DNA from: Mesorhizobium sp. GbtcB19
Lineage (GTDB): Bacteria; Pseudomonadota; Alphaproteobacteria; Rhizobiales; Rhizobiaceae
Assembly (NCBI RefSeq): GCF_019091085.1
Contig: NZ_JAGXJY010000033.1
Coordinates: 1-36,180 of the forward strand
Direction of reading: 5' to 3'
Length of the DNA: 36,180 bases
Shown here: positions 7,473 through 14,227 of the stretch, piece after piece
Layout of the letters: each line of letters starts with the position of its first letter
Numbering within the stretch: the stretch's first letter is position 1
Position numbers and translations under genes: made by a program
Notes under the pieces: model-generated
Database searches by the model: none
The model's input: only the letters and a program-made list of their open reading frames with translations
What the model was told of the DNA's origin: nothing

Positions 7473-8378
7473 TCATGCGTCGAGGCCGACGAAACGGGCC
7501 GCGTTGTCGGCGGTCATCTTGCGCACGTCGATGTCGGAATATCCGAGCTTGAGCAGCAGCGCCGCGATCTGGCGCATGCCCTCGACCGGCGTCGGATTGT
7601 TGTTCTGACCGAGATCGGAGCCGAAGAAGGTGTTGTCCACGCCGGCGGCGGCGATAACCTCTTTCAGATGATCCTCGTCGAAGAGATAGAAGGTCGACGG
7701 AACGAACATGCAGATGGAGTGCTCGATCATCACACCCATCGCGACGAGGGCGCTGACCTGATCCATGGACGCGCCGTTCACATAGGTCGGGTGGTTCAGG
7801 AAAAGACGGCCGACGCCGCGCCGCTTTGCCTCCTCGTAGAAGGGAAAGGCCTCGTCGATGTGGTGATGGCCGGCCGAGACGCAGGCGTCGGCCTCCGCGA
7901 TGAGGTCGAGAATGGCCTTGACCTCGTCCAGCACGACGCCCTGGCCGTCGACAAGTCGAAGTCCTTCGGCCTCGACCGTCTTCTTGGTGTTTTCGGGGAA
8001 CTTGCCCTTCAGTTCCTTGGCCGTCTTGATGATGTGGTTCTCGGCATGAGCCGTCGGCATCCACACGATCCGCGCGCCTTGCTTCAGAGCGTAGTCGACC
8101 GCCGACGGGTTGAAGCCGCCCAGCGGGTGGTTGAGCACGATGGCGCTCAGCACCTTGGTGCTCTTGCCCATATTGTTGTTGAGCAACGTCGCGACCGGCA
8201 TGGTCGGATAGTAATGATCCTTGAGCAGGATCGCTCGCATGCCGGCTTCGTCGGCGGCGCGCAACGCTTCGATGTGGTCGATCTTGCGCGGGTGCAGCGA
8301 GGGACCGGAGTGGATGTGAAGGTCCACGGCTCCCTTGATGAGCGAGTCGATCCGCGTCTGGTCAATCTCGATGGTCAT
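7473..8378 (-). CDS. DUF6282-type amidohydrolase-like metal-dependent hydrolase
   Basis: A 301-residue protein that looks like a TIM-barrel metal-dependent hydrolase. The N-terminal VDLHIHSGPS (His21, His23) is the metal-binding HxH of the amidohydrolase/PHP type. Further candidate ligands are Asp54-His55 (LLKDHYYPT), His111 (MPTAHAEN), His171-173 (SAGHHHIDEA), His196 (LNHPTYVN) and Asp255 (FFGSDLGQNNNP). The spacing HxH, mid-barrel His, His, C-terminal Asp fits the superfamily. I recognise the overall pattern as DUF6282, for which I know no firmly established substrate. ATG 8378 has AGGAG six bases upstream. An upstream ATG at 8396 overlaps the TGA of the preceding gene but has a poor ribosome-binding site. 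Confidence 0.8.
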   Translation of the reverse strand: MTIEIDQTRIDSLIKGAVDLHIHSGPSLHPRKIDHIEALRAADEAGMRAILLKDHYYPTMPVATLLNNNMGKSTKVLSAIVLNHPLGGFNPSAVDYALKQGARIVWMPTAHAENHIIKTAKELKGKFPENTKKTVEAEGLRLVDGQGVVLDEVKAILDLIAEADACVSAGHHHIDEAFPFYEEAKRRGVGRLFLNHPTYVNGASMDQVSALVAMGVMIEHSICMFVPSTFYLFDEDHLKEVIAAAGVDNTFFGSDLGQNNNPTPVEGMRQIAALLLKLGYSDIDVRKMTADNAARFVGLDA

Positions 8379-8392
8379 GTTCGGCTCCTGTG

Positions 8393-9451
8393 TCATTCCT
8401 GCGCGAGCGGAGCGGGTATGTAGTCGCGCCAGCGCTCGTCGAGTTCGGGCATGTCGGCAAAACGCTTGCGGGCGTCGGCTGCCCGGCCGACAAGATCGCG
8501 GGCTGACCCAGATTTCGCGTCGCAATAGGCGTCGAGATCGGCGACGGCTTGGGAAAGCACGTCCCAGCCGCGCAGCATCACTTCCGAAGCCATGCCGACC
8601 GCCGAGGCGCCGGCAAGCATCATGCGCGCCACGTCGTGACCATTGGTGGCGCCGTTGATGCCGATCAGGTCGCGACCGGCGCCGAGCACGGCGCGCGAGT
8701 TGGCAAGCCAGTGGCAGGTGAGGGGCAAGTTCCAGAACCCGCCGATGCCGCCGCTGGTCGAGAGGACGGGAGCCTGGGTTTCAAGATCGGGCAGCATGCC
8801 GAGCGCGCGCCCGGCCATGACCACGCTTTCGGCGCCGCCGGCGAAGGCCGCGGCGGCGAGGTCCGGCACGCGCTCGCTCTGGCCGGTGATCTTGATCCAG
8901 ACCGGAATGTCGAGGGCGTCGGTCATCATCCGCGTCAGCTCTTCCACCCGCTCGGGCGACAGAACGGTGGAGACGGCGCCTTTGGCGGCCTCGCTCGCGT
9001 AAGGCGTTCCGATGTTGAACTCGAGCACGCGCAACCCCGAGGCCTGGATGCGCCGGCCCATCTCAAGCGCCGGCCCTTCCGCGGCGAGTATGATCGAGGG
9101 CACGAAGAGGCAGTCGTGCCCGATGGCGAACCCGTCCATGGCCTCGGCCTGCGCGAGCCAGGCGTCAAACCCCATCGGCGGCAATCCCGAACGTGACAAC
9201 ACCGTGGTGCCCGCCGGCGCCGACGCCCCCCATGGCACTTCCATCCAGTCCGGGCCGAGGGCGACATATTCGGCACGCCGCAACTGCGACTTGGCCACTT
9301 GCGATTCGTTGATCGACTTGCCGACCACCGCGCCCGCTCCCGCCAGGATCGCGGAGCGGATCCCCGCCGCGTCGATCAAATGCTCGCCCGGTGCTGCGAT
9401 GACCGGGTTCTTCAGCGTGGTCCTGCCGACCTGGACGCGAAGGTCTGCCAC
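8393..9451 (-). CDS. Dihydroorotate-dehydrogenase-like FMN flavoprotein
   Basis: A 352-residue (beta/alpha)8 flavoprotein of the dihydroorotate/dihydropyrimidine dehydrogenase class. It starts with LKNPVIAAPGEH (the usual NP---A-G opening) and ends with the FMN-phosphate site LSTSGGIGGF plus GATNGHDVARMMLAGASAVG (about 266-285). Lys187 in PVWIKITG is the conserved FMN-contact lysine. The segment that normally reads N-SCPN/H, carrying the catalytic base Cys/Ser, reads FNIGTPYASEAAKG here (Asn146, Thr149), so a standard dihydroorotate reaction is doubtful. A GTG start at 9451 follows a GAGGTG site. Its position inside an amine-catabolic operon, away from pyrimidine genes, suggests another oxidised or reduced substrate. 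Confidence 0.82.
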   Translation of the reverse strand: MADLRVQVGRTTLKNPVIAAPGEHLIDAAGIRSAILAGAGAVVGKSINESQVAKSQLRRAEYVALGPDWMEVPWGASAPAGTTVLSRSGLPPMGFDAWLAQAEAMDGFAIGHDCLFVPSIILAAEGPALEMGRRIQASGLRVLEFNIGTPYASEAAKGAVSTVLSPERVEELTRMMTDALDIPVWIKITGQSERVPDLAAAAFAGGAESVVMAGRALGMLPDLETQAPVLSTSGGIGGFWNLPLTCHWLANSRAVLGAGRDLIGINGATNGHDVARMMLAGASAVGMASEVMLRGWDVLSQAVADLDAYCDAKSGSARDLVGRAADARKRFADMPELDERWRDYIPAPLAQE

Positions 9452-9529
9452 TTCGTCACCTCACCCGGTAAGGTTCCGCGACGCGAACCGTGCTGCCGTC
9501 AGCCGCGCGCCTTTCGATCGGTCCGCCCG

Positions 9530-10894
9530 TCATTGTGCCTGCTCCGGCCCGGTAATGCGGCCCAGCGTCGAGTCCAGCGCGTCCAGCACCAGCGCGAGCT
9601 CATCCTCTGTGACGACAAGCGGCGGCGCGACGACAAGCGTGTCGCCGAGGGCGCGAAGCAGGACGCCCTGTGCCTGCAGATCGGCGGCAATCCTGGCGCC
9701 AAGCCTGCCGGGCTTCTCGAACGGGGTCTTGCCGGTCTTGTCGGCGACGAATTCCAGCGCGCCCATCAGCCCGACGCCCCGAACTTCGCCGACCAGCGGG
9801 TGGTTGGCGAAGCGGCGCAAGCCGTCCTGCAACTGCCCCTGGCGGGCGCGGACAAGGCCGACAATGTCAATCTCGTCATAGATGGCGAGCGTCTCCAGCG
9901 CGACGGCCGCGCCGACCGGATGGCCGCCATAGGTATAGCCGTGGCCGAAACCGCCGAATTCGGCGGTGCGATCGGCCAGCACCTGGTAAATCCGATCGCT
10001 CATCATCAAAGCGGAAATCGGGAAATAGGATGCCGAAAGGCCCTTGGCGCAGGTGAGCATGTCGGGCTTCATGCCGACGGTCTGCGAGCCCCAGTAATTG
10101 CCGGTGCGGCCGAAGCCGCAGATCACTTCGTCGGCGACCAGCAGGATGTCATGCCTGGCCAGCACGGGCTGGAGGAGCTCGAAATAACCCGCCGGCGGCA
10201 CGACGTCACCACCCGTGCCCATAACGGGCTCGGCGAAGAAGGCGGCGATCGTGTCGGCACCCTCGCGTTCGATCGTCGCTTCGATTTCGGCCACCAGGCG
10301 GGCCGCGAAATCCCGCTCGCTCTCTCCGGCGAGGCCGCCGCGCCACTGGTGAGGCCGCGAAACGTGGACGAAGGTGTCCATCGGCAGGCCGAAACCGCGG
10401 TGCATGTTGGGCAGGCCGGTCAAGCTGGCCGAAGCGATCGTGCTGCCGTGATAGCTGCCCTGCCGGGACAGGATCTTGCGGCGCCGTTCGTTGCCCTTGG
10501 CGGCATGGTAGTACCAGGCGAGCTTGATCGCCGTATCGACGGCCTCCGAGCCGGAGGTCTGGAAGATCACCTTCGACATGGGCGAGGGCGCCTTGTCGAT
10601 CAGACGGCTGGCCAGTTCGATCACCGGCGGCGTCGAGCGATGTGCGAAGGTCTGCTGGTACGGCATGGTCAGGAGCTGCCGGTGCGCGGCATCCGCGAGC
10701 CTCCGGTTCGAGAAGCCGAGCGACGCGCACCACAGTCCCGAGACACCCTCGATATACCAACGTCCGTCCGTATCCTGGACCCTTACGCCATCGCCCTGCT
10801 GAATGATCAGCGGCCCGAATTCCTCGTGCCGCCGGAAGTTCGTTTGCGGATGCAAATGGGTGGCAATGTCACGATCGCGGAGCAGGTTTGTCAT
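9530..10894 (-). CDS. Class III PLP aminotransferase (omega-amino acid/polyamine:pyruvate type)
   Basis: A 454-residue PLP enzyme expected to move an amino group from a terminal amine to a keto acid such as pyruvate. Visible hallmarks are GVSGLWCASLGF near the N-terminus, phosphate-binding SGSEAVDTAIKLAWYYHA, GSYHGSTIA, the cofactor Asp in VADEVICGFGRTGNYWGS, and the Schiff-base lysine in LTCAKGLSASYFPISA. Length and motif order match the omega-amino-acid:pyruvate and putrescine/GABA aminotransferase group. ATG 10894 is preferred to the in-frame GTG at 10927 because the latter lies inside the repeated operator elements. It would supply the aldehyde substrate of the dehydrogenase encoded two genes upstream. 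Confidence 0.92.
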   Translation of the reverse strand: MTNLLRDRDIATHLHPQTNFRRHEEFGPLIIQQGDGVRVQDTDGRWYIEGVSGLWCASLGFSNRRLADAAHRQLLTMPYQQTFAHRSTPPVIELASRLIDKAPSPMSKVIFQTSGSEAVDTAIKLAWYYHAAKGNERRRKILSRQGSYHGSTIASASLTGLPNMHRGFGLPMDTFVHVSRPHQWRGGLAGESERDFAARLVAEIEATIEREGADTIAAFFAEPVMGTGGDVVPPAGYFELLQPVLARHDILLVADEVICGFGRTGNYWGSQTVGMKPDMLTCAKGLSASYFPISALMMSDRIYQVLADRTAEFGGFGHGYTYGGHPVGAAVALETLAIYDEIDIVGLVRARQGQLQDGLRRFANHPLVGEVRGVGLMGALEFVADKTGKTPFEKPGRLGARIAADLQAQGVLLRALGDTLVVAPPLVVTEDELALVLDALDSTLGRITGPEQAQ

Positions 10895-10910
10895 TGTCTT
10901 TTGTTCGTCA

Positions 10911-10944
10911 TTGTAAAACGATGTCACTTAATACGAAACGATAT
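10911..10944. promoter_or_regulatory. Pair of IclR-operator-like elements before the aminotransferase gene
   Basis: Two copies of an AAACGAT-containing element: TTGTAAAACGATGT (10911-10924) and AATACGAAACGATAT (10930-10944). The 10-mer AAAACGATGT recurs exactly at 12988-12997, and CGAAACGATA recurs inverted at 13026-13035, both upstream of the dehydrogenase gene. The position in the short gap before the aminotransferase suggests a second, internally regulated promoter. No strong -35/-10 pair is clear here. Binding by the flanking IclR proteins is inference. Confidence 0.55.
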
Positions 10945-10975
10945 GCCGCTGCAACCTTTTTCAGCGGGACAGGCC

Positions 10976-11335
10976 TCAGAAGGTCTTGCGATAAGAATCC
11001 TTGAGGGTGATCAGGCTGTCGCGGAACTCGTAGAGGTCGAGGCCGCGGATCGTCCTGGTCGCGCCGTCCGGCATGCGTTTGTCGATCGACCACTCCATCA
11101 AGCCGACCTCGCCCTGCGGGAAGAGGCGTCCGCACTGAAGGGGTGAAATGGTGGTGTCGGCGAAGATTTCGGCCAGTTTCGCCCGGATGGCCGGCTTGCC
11201 GACATAGGTCATTCCAGGTTCCGGGCCGATCGCGGCGGCATATACCGCGTCGTCCGAGAGGCACTCCATGCAGCCGTCGAGGTCGCGCGCCGACCAGAGC
11301 TCGCCGAAACGTTTCATCAGGACCAGGCTCATCAT
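10976..11335 (-). CDS. NTF2/SnoaL-like small protein
   Basis: A 119-residue protein with the pattern of the cone-shaped NTF2-like fold: an N-terminal helix RFGELWSARDLDGCMECLSD, the DDAVYAAAIGPEPGMTYVGKPAIRAKLAEIF segment (given as landmark, about residues 28-58), then three strands including GEVGLMEWSID and IRGLDLYEFRD. Members act as small isomerases, dehydratases, hydrolases or ligand-binding proteins, and residues alone do not identify a reaction. The tandem ATGATG start at 11335/11332 follows GGGAAGAA. It lies 45 bases after the aldehyde dehydrogenase gene and 81 bases before the aminotransferase gene. Function in the pathway unknown. Confidence 0.82.
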   Translation of the reverse strand: MMSLVLMKRFGELWSARDLDGCMECLSDDAVYAAAIGPEPGMTYVGKPAIRAKLAEIFADTTISPLQCGRLFPQGEVGLMEWSIDKRMPDGATRTIRGLDLYEFRDSLITLKDSYRKTF

Positions 11336-11380
11336 TTCTTCCCGTTGTGGTGTCGGCGTGGCCAGTGGCGGGCTGCGCCC

Positions 11381-12808
11381 TCAGGCATTCAACTGGCTGA
11401 CGAATTTCGGCGTCAGATAGGCCTGGATGCCTTCCGATCCGCCCTCGCTGCCATGACCTGAGTCCTTGATCCCCCCGAACGGCGTCTCCGGCGCGGCGAG
11501 CCCGAAATGGTTGATCGAGACCATCCCGGCCTCGATGCCGCGCATCAGTCGGTCGGTACGCTCCACCCGCCGCGAGAAGGCGAAGGCGGCCAGGCCGAAA
11601 GGCAGGCGGTTGGACTCGGCAACGGCTTCGTCGACCTCGGAGAAGCGGTTGACGATTGCAACCGGCCCGAACGGCTCCTCGTTCATGATCCGCGCCGAAA
11701 GCGGGACATTGGTCAGTACGGTGGGTTCGAAGAAGAAGCCCTCATTGCCGATGCGCTTGCCGCCGAGGCGAAGCTCGCCGCCCGCTTCGACCGCGTCGCG
11801 CACCAGGCCGGCCATTGCATCGAGCCGGCGCGCATGGGCGAGCGGCCCCATCTGGGTCCCCTCATGCGCACCGTCGCCGACCTTCAGCTTGCCGGCGCCG
11901 CCGACGAAGGCATCGACAAAGGCGTCGAAGACGCCGTCCTGCACCAGGAAGCGGGTCGGCGCGGCGCAGACCTGCCCGGCGTTACGGAACTTGAGCGCAA
12001 CACCGGTGGCGCTGACGGCGGCCGGATCGGCATCGTCGCAGACGATGAAGGGAGCGTGGCCGCCCAATTCCATGGTCGTGCGCTTGAGATGACGCGCCGA
12101 CAGTTCGCCAAGGTGGCGGCCGACCGGCACCGAGCCGGTGAAGGAAACCTTGCGGATGACATTCGACGCGATCAGGTGCTGCGATATCTCGGCGGGGACG
12201 CCGAACACGAGGTTGAGCGCGCCGGCCGGAACGCCGGCCTCCTCGAAGCACTTCACCAGTTCGATGACGCAACTCGGCGTTTCTTCGGGCGCCTTTGCGA
12301 CGATGGAGCAGCCGGCTGCCAGGGCGCCGGCGATCTTGCGCACGATCTGCCCGATGGGAAAGTTCCAAGGCGAGAAGGCGGCCACCGGTCCGACAGGCTC
12401 CGGCAGCACCATTTGCAATGTGCTCGGCGTGCGCGCCGGGATGACGCGGCCGTAAGCGCGGCGTCCTTCTTCGGCATACCAATCGATGTGATCTCCGGCG
12501 CCGCGCGCCTCCATCAGCGCTTCCGACAGCGGCTTGCCCTGTTCGCGCGTGATGGCGTGGGCGATGGCTTCGGCACGTTCCCGGGCAAGGTTCGCGGCCC
12601 GCCGCAAGATGTTGGCCCGCTCGTATGCGGAGACGCCGCTCCAGTTCCGGAAGCCCTGCTGGGCGGCGGCCAGCGCCGCGTCGAGATCCGCGTTCTCGGC
12701 AAAGGCGATCTCGCCGATGGCCTCGCCCGTGGCCGGGTTGAGGACATGTCCCCGGCGAGTGCCGGAGCCCGCGGACCATTTTCCGTTGATGAAGAGATTT
12801 GCCGACAT
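11381..12808 (-). CDS. NAD(P)-dependent aldehyde dehydrogenase, succinate-semialdehyde dehydrogenase-like
   Basis: A 475-residue aldehyde dehydrogenase, a normal length for the GabD/succinate-semialdehyde group. Conserved sites are the cofactor loop FSPWNFPIGQIVRKIAGALA (about 145-164, Asn149), Lys172 (VAKAPEETP), FTGSVPVGRHL, general-base Glu247 in MELGGHAP, catalytic Cys281 in RNAGQVCAAPTRF, and EEPFGPVA. The ATG at 12808 begins MSANLFINGKW, the usual first strand. The frame is open for 45 more codons upstream, but that stretch contains the promoter and does not look coding. It is first in the operon and most likely oxidises the aldehyde released by the aminotransferase. Exact aldehyde (succinate semialdehyde, 4-aminobutanal, other) is not determinable. 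Confidence 0.92.
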   Translation of the reverse strand: MSANLFINGKWSAGSGTRRGHVLNPATGEAIGEIAFAENADLDAALAAAQQGFRNWSGVSAYERANILRRAANLARERAEAIAHAITREQGKPLSEALMEARGAGDHIDWYAEEGRRAYGRVIPARTPSTLQMVLPEPVGPVAAFSPWNFPIGQIVRKIAGALAAGCSIVAKAPEETPSCVIELVKCFEEAGVPAGALNLVFGVPAEISQHLIASNVIRKVSFTGSVPVGRHLGELSARHLKRTTMELGGHAPFIVCDDADPAAVSATGVALKFRNAGQVCAAPTRFLVQDGVFDAFVDAFVGGAGKLKVGDGAHEGTQMGPLAHARRLDAMAGLVRDAVEAGGELRLGGKRIGNEGFFFEPTVLTNVPLSARIMNEEPFGPVAIVNRFSEVDEAVAESNRLPFGLAAFAFSRRVERTDRLMRGIEAGMVSINHFGLAAPETPFGGIKDSGHGSEGGSEGIQAYLTPKFVSQLNA

Positions 12809-12939
12809 GCGATCCGTTCCGCTTGAGGTGACGTCGCCCGTGAACAGCTGGATCCGCCCGCAGAAGCGGCCGGAACCTCTACGGTTCCTTTCGGGTGTAC
12901 GGGAATGGCGGCGCATGGCGTCGCCGATGACCAGGCGGA

Positions 12940-12968
12940 ACACTAGCCGCGATCTTGTGTTTCGTCAA
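12940..12968 (-). promoter_or_regulatory. Candidate sigma-70 promoter for the aldehyde dehydrogenase operon
   Basis: Reading the minus strand: TTGACG (complement of 12963-12968), 17-base spacer, TAGTGT (complement of 12940-12945), about 130 bases ahead of the ATG at 12808. The -35 box is overlapped by a TTTCGTCAATTCGG element and flanked upstream by further operator-like repeats. Confidence 0.5.
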
Positions 12969-13035
12969 TTCGGTTGGAACGTAATACAAAACGATGTTTC
13001 GTAATTCGGAATAAAAACGACGGAGTATCGTTTCG
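12960..13035. promoter_or_regulatory. Cluster of IclR-operator-like elements upstream of the dehydrogenase operon
   Basis: At least four related elements in 76 bases: TTTCGTCAATTCGG (12960-12973), AATACAAAACGATGT (12983-12997), TTTCGTAATTCGGAA (12997-13011, an imperfect dyad TTTCG-CGGAA) and TATCGTTTCG (13026-13035, inverse of CGAAACGATA at 10934-10943). They sit over and just upstream of the predicted -35 box, so they could serve activation or repression. Confidence 0.55.
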
Positions 13036-13866
13036 CTAGCCCATCGCCTTTCTCGCCGGCGCACGCCCGCCGCGCGGCTCGAAGGGGAGGTGGCCGACAT
13101 AGCCGAGATTCCACGACACCCTTTGTGCCGCCCGCAGCACCGCCTCGATCTGCTCGGGCGTCGGCTGGCGGCCGATATTCTGGATCGACCCGACGATTGC
13201 GATTGAGCCCACCGTCTTGCCGGAGTCGTCCATCACCGGCGCGGCGAGCGCGCTGATGCCGAGCAGCATTTCTTCCGCCGCGGTGGCATAGCCTTGCGCG
13301 CGCACCGCTTCCAACTGGCGCTCGAGCTCGTCGATGTCGGTCACGGTGTGCGGCGTCAGCCCGGCAAGGCCCCTGCGCCGCAATTGCTTGGCAAGGCCCT
13401 GGGTGTCGAATGCGAGAACTGCCTTGCCCTGGGCGGTCGCGTGCGGTTCGAGCACGCTGCCTACCCTGACCCCGATTTCAAGCGACGACTTGCCGATCAA
13501 GGTGTTCATGACGATGTTGCCGCGGTTGCTGAGGCTGGAAATCACCACCGTCTCGCCGGTTTCGTCGCGAAGCGATCGCATCGCATCCTGCGAACCGGCA
13601 ATGATGTCGACGCGTTCGGCCGCTGCGCGTCCGATCAGGTAGGCCCTGGCTCCGACCCGGTAGCGCTGGGTCGATGCGTTCTGGATGAGATAGCCCCGAT
13701 CCACCAGCGTCTGCAGGTGGCGAAATACCGTCCCTTTCGTTGTCCGCAGCTTGTTGGCGAGTTCGCTGACGCCGATCTCGCCGGGCTCGAAGGCGACAGC
13801 CTCGAGCACTTCGAACGCCAGGTGGACGGATTTCACGCCGAGCCTCTGATCGTCAGATTGGGTCAC
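13036..13866 (-). CDS. IclR-family transcriptional regulator (copy 2)
   Basis: A 276-residue regulator paralogous to the one at 5037-5852. The winged helix-turn-helix covers about residues 10-78 (GVKSVHLAFEVLEAVAF, GVSELANKLRTTKGTVFRHL) and the effector domain about 85-255 (GETVVISSLSNRG, ATAQGKAVLAFD, LGISALAAPVMDDSGKTVGS). The C-terminal tail after SWNLGYVGHLPF is basic (RGGRAPARKAMG) and differs from copy 1. The start is GTG at 13866. The gene is transcribed away from the ABC importer on the plus strand and towards the dehydrogenase operon. Its promoter contains the TAATTCGGAA element, suggesting autoregulation. Of the two copies it is the better candidate for controlling the divergent importer. 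Confidence 0.93.
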   Translation of the reverse strand: MTQSDDQRLGVKSVHLAFEVLEAVAFEPGEIGVSELANKLRTTKGTVFRHLQTLVDRGYLIQNASTQRYRVGARAYLIGRAAAERVDIIAGSQDAMRSLRDETGETVVISSLSNRGNIVMNTLIGKSSLEIGVRVGSVLEPHATAQGKAVLAFDTQGLAKQLRRRGLAGLTPHTVTDIDELERQLEAVRAQGYATAAEEMLLGISALAAPVMDDSGKTVGSIAIVGSIQNIGRQPTPEQIEAVLRAAQRVSWNLGYVGHLPFEPRGGRAPARKAMG

Positions 13867-13932
13867 GGTCTGCCCCCGGTTTCAGGGATAGGCTCAGACT
13901 GGGGTTCGGCTGTTGACCTGGTGATTTTTTGT

Positions 13933-13960
13933 ATCATAATTCGGAACATGGTTTTCTCAA
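13933..13960 (-). promoter_or_regulatory. Promoter of IclR copy 2 with embedded operator element
   Basis: Minus-strand TTGAGA (complement of 13955-13960), 16-base spacer, TATGAT (complement of 13933-13938): each box matches consensus at five of six positions. The spacer holds TAATTCGGAA (13937-13946), the same 10-mer as at 13002-13011. Together with the plus-strand promoter at 14047 this makes 13867-14227 a divergent control region; I see no other gene in it. Confidence 0.55.
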
Positions 13961-14046
13961 GCGGAACAAAATGAGATGAGAACGCCGCGAGGGACGGAGC
14001 CGGGTTCTCGGTATCGATCGTCTTATTATGAGGTACGCTGTTTCTC

Positions 14047-14076
14047 TTGACAATACGATATTGGCGATCATAGATA
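14047..14076 (+). promoter_or_regulatory. Candidate promoter for the polyamine-type importer operon
   Basis: A perfect -35 box TTGACA (14047-14052), 18-base spacer and a weak -10 TAGATA (14071-14076). The spacer contains AATACGATATTG, resembling the AATACGA half of the elements near the catabolic operon. The -10 is poor, consistent with a need for an activator (inference). Confidence 0.4.
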
Positions 14077-14227
14077 GGCTCAAAGTGGACTGAAACGACC
14101 CGTCAGGGAGGTATTTGCCTTGATCCCAATGCCTCGCCATGAGCAGAGCGGGTTGCTGCCCAACGGTGCCGGCAAAGGTGCTGCCAACTGGCGGGGGCTG
14201 AGTGACTTCGAAAAGGGAGGCGTAAGA

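Noticed and set aside
9299..11146. Open plus-strand frame (615 codons) across the aminotransferase region
   Set aside because: Antisense to a clear class III aminotransferase; no domain or ribosome-binding site.
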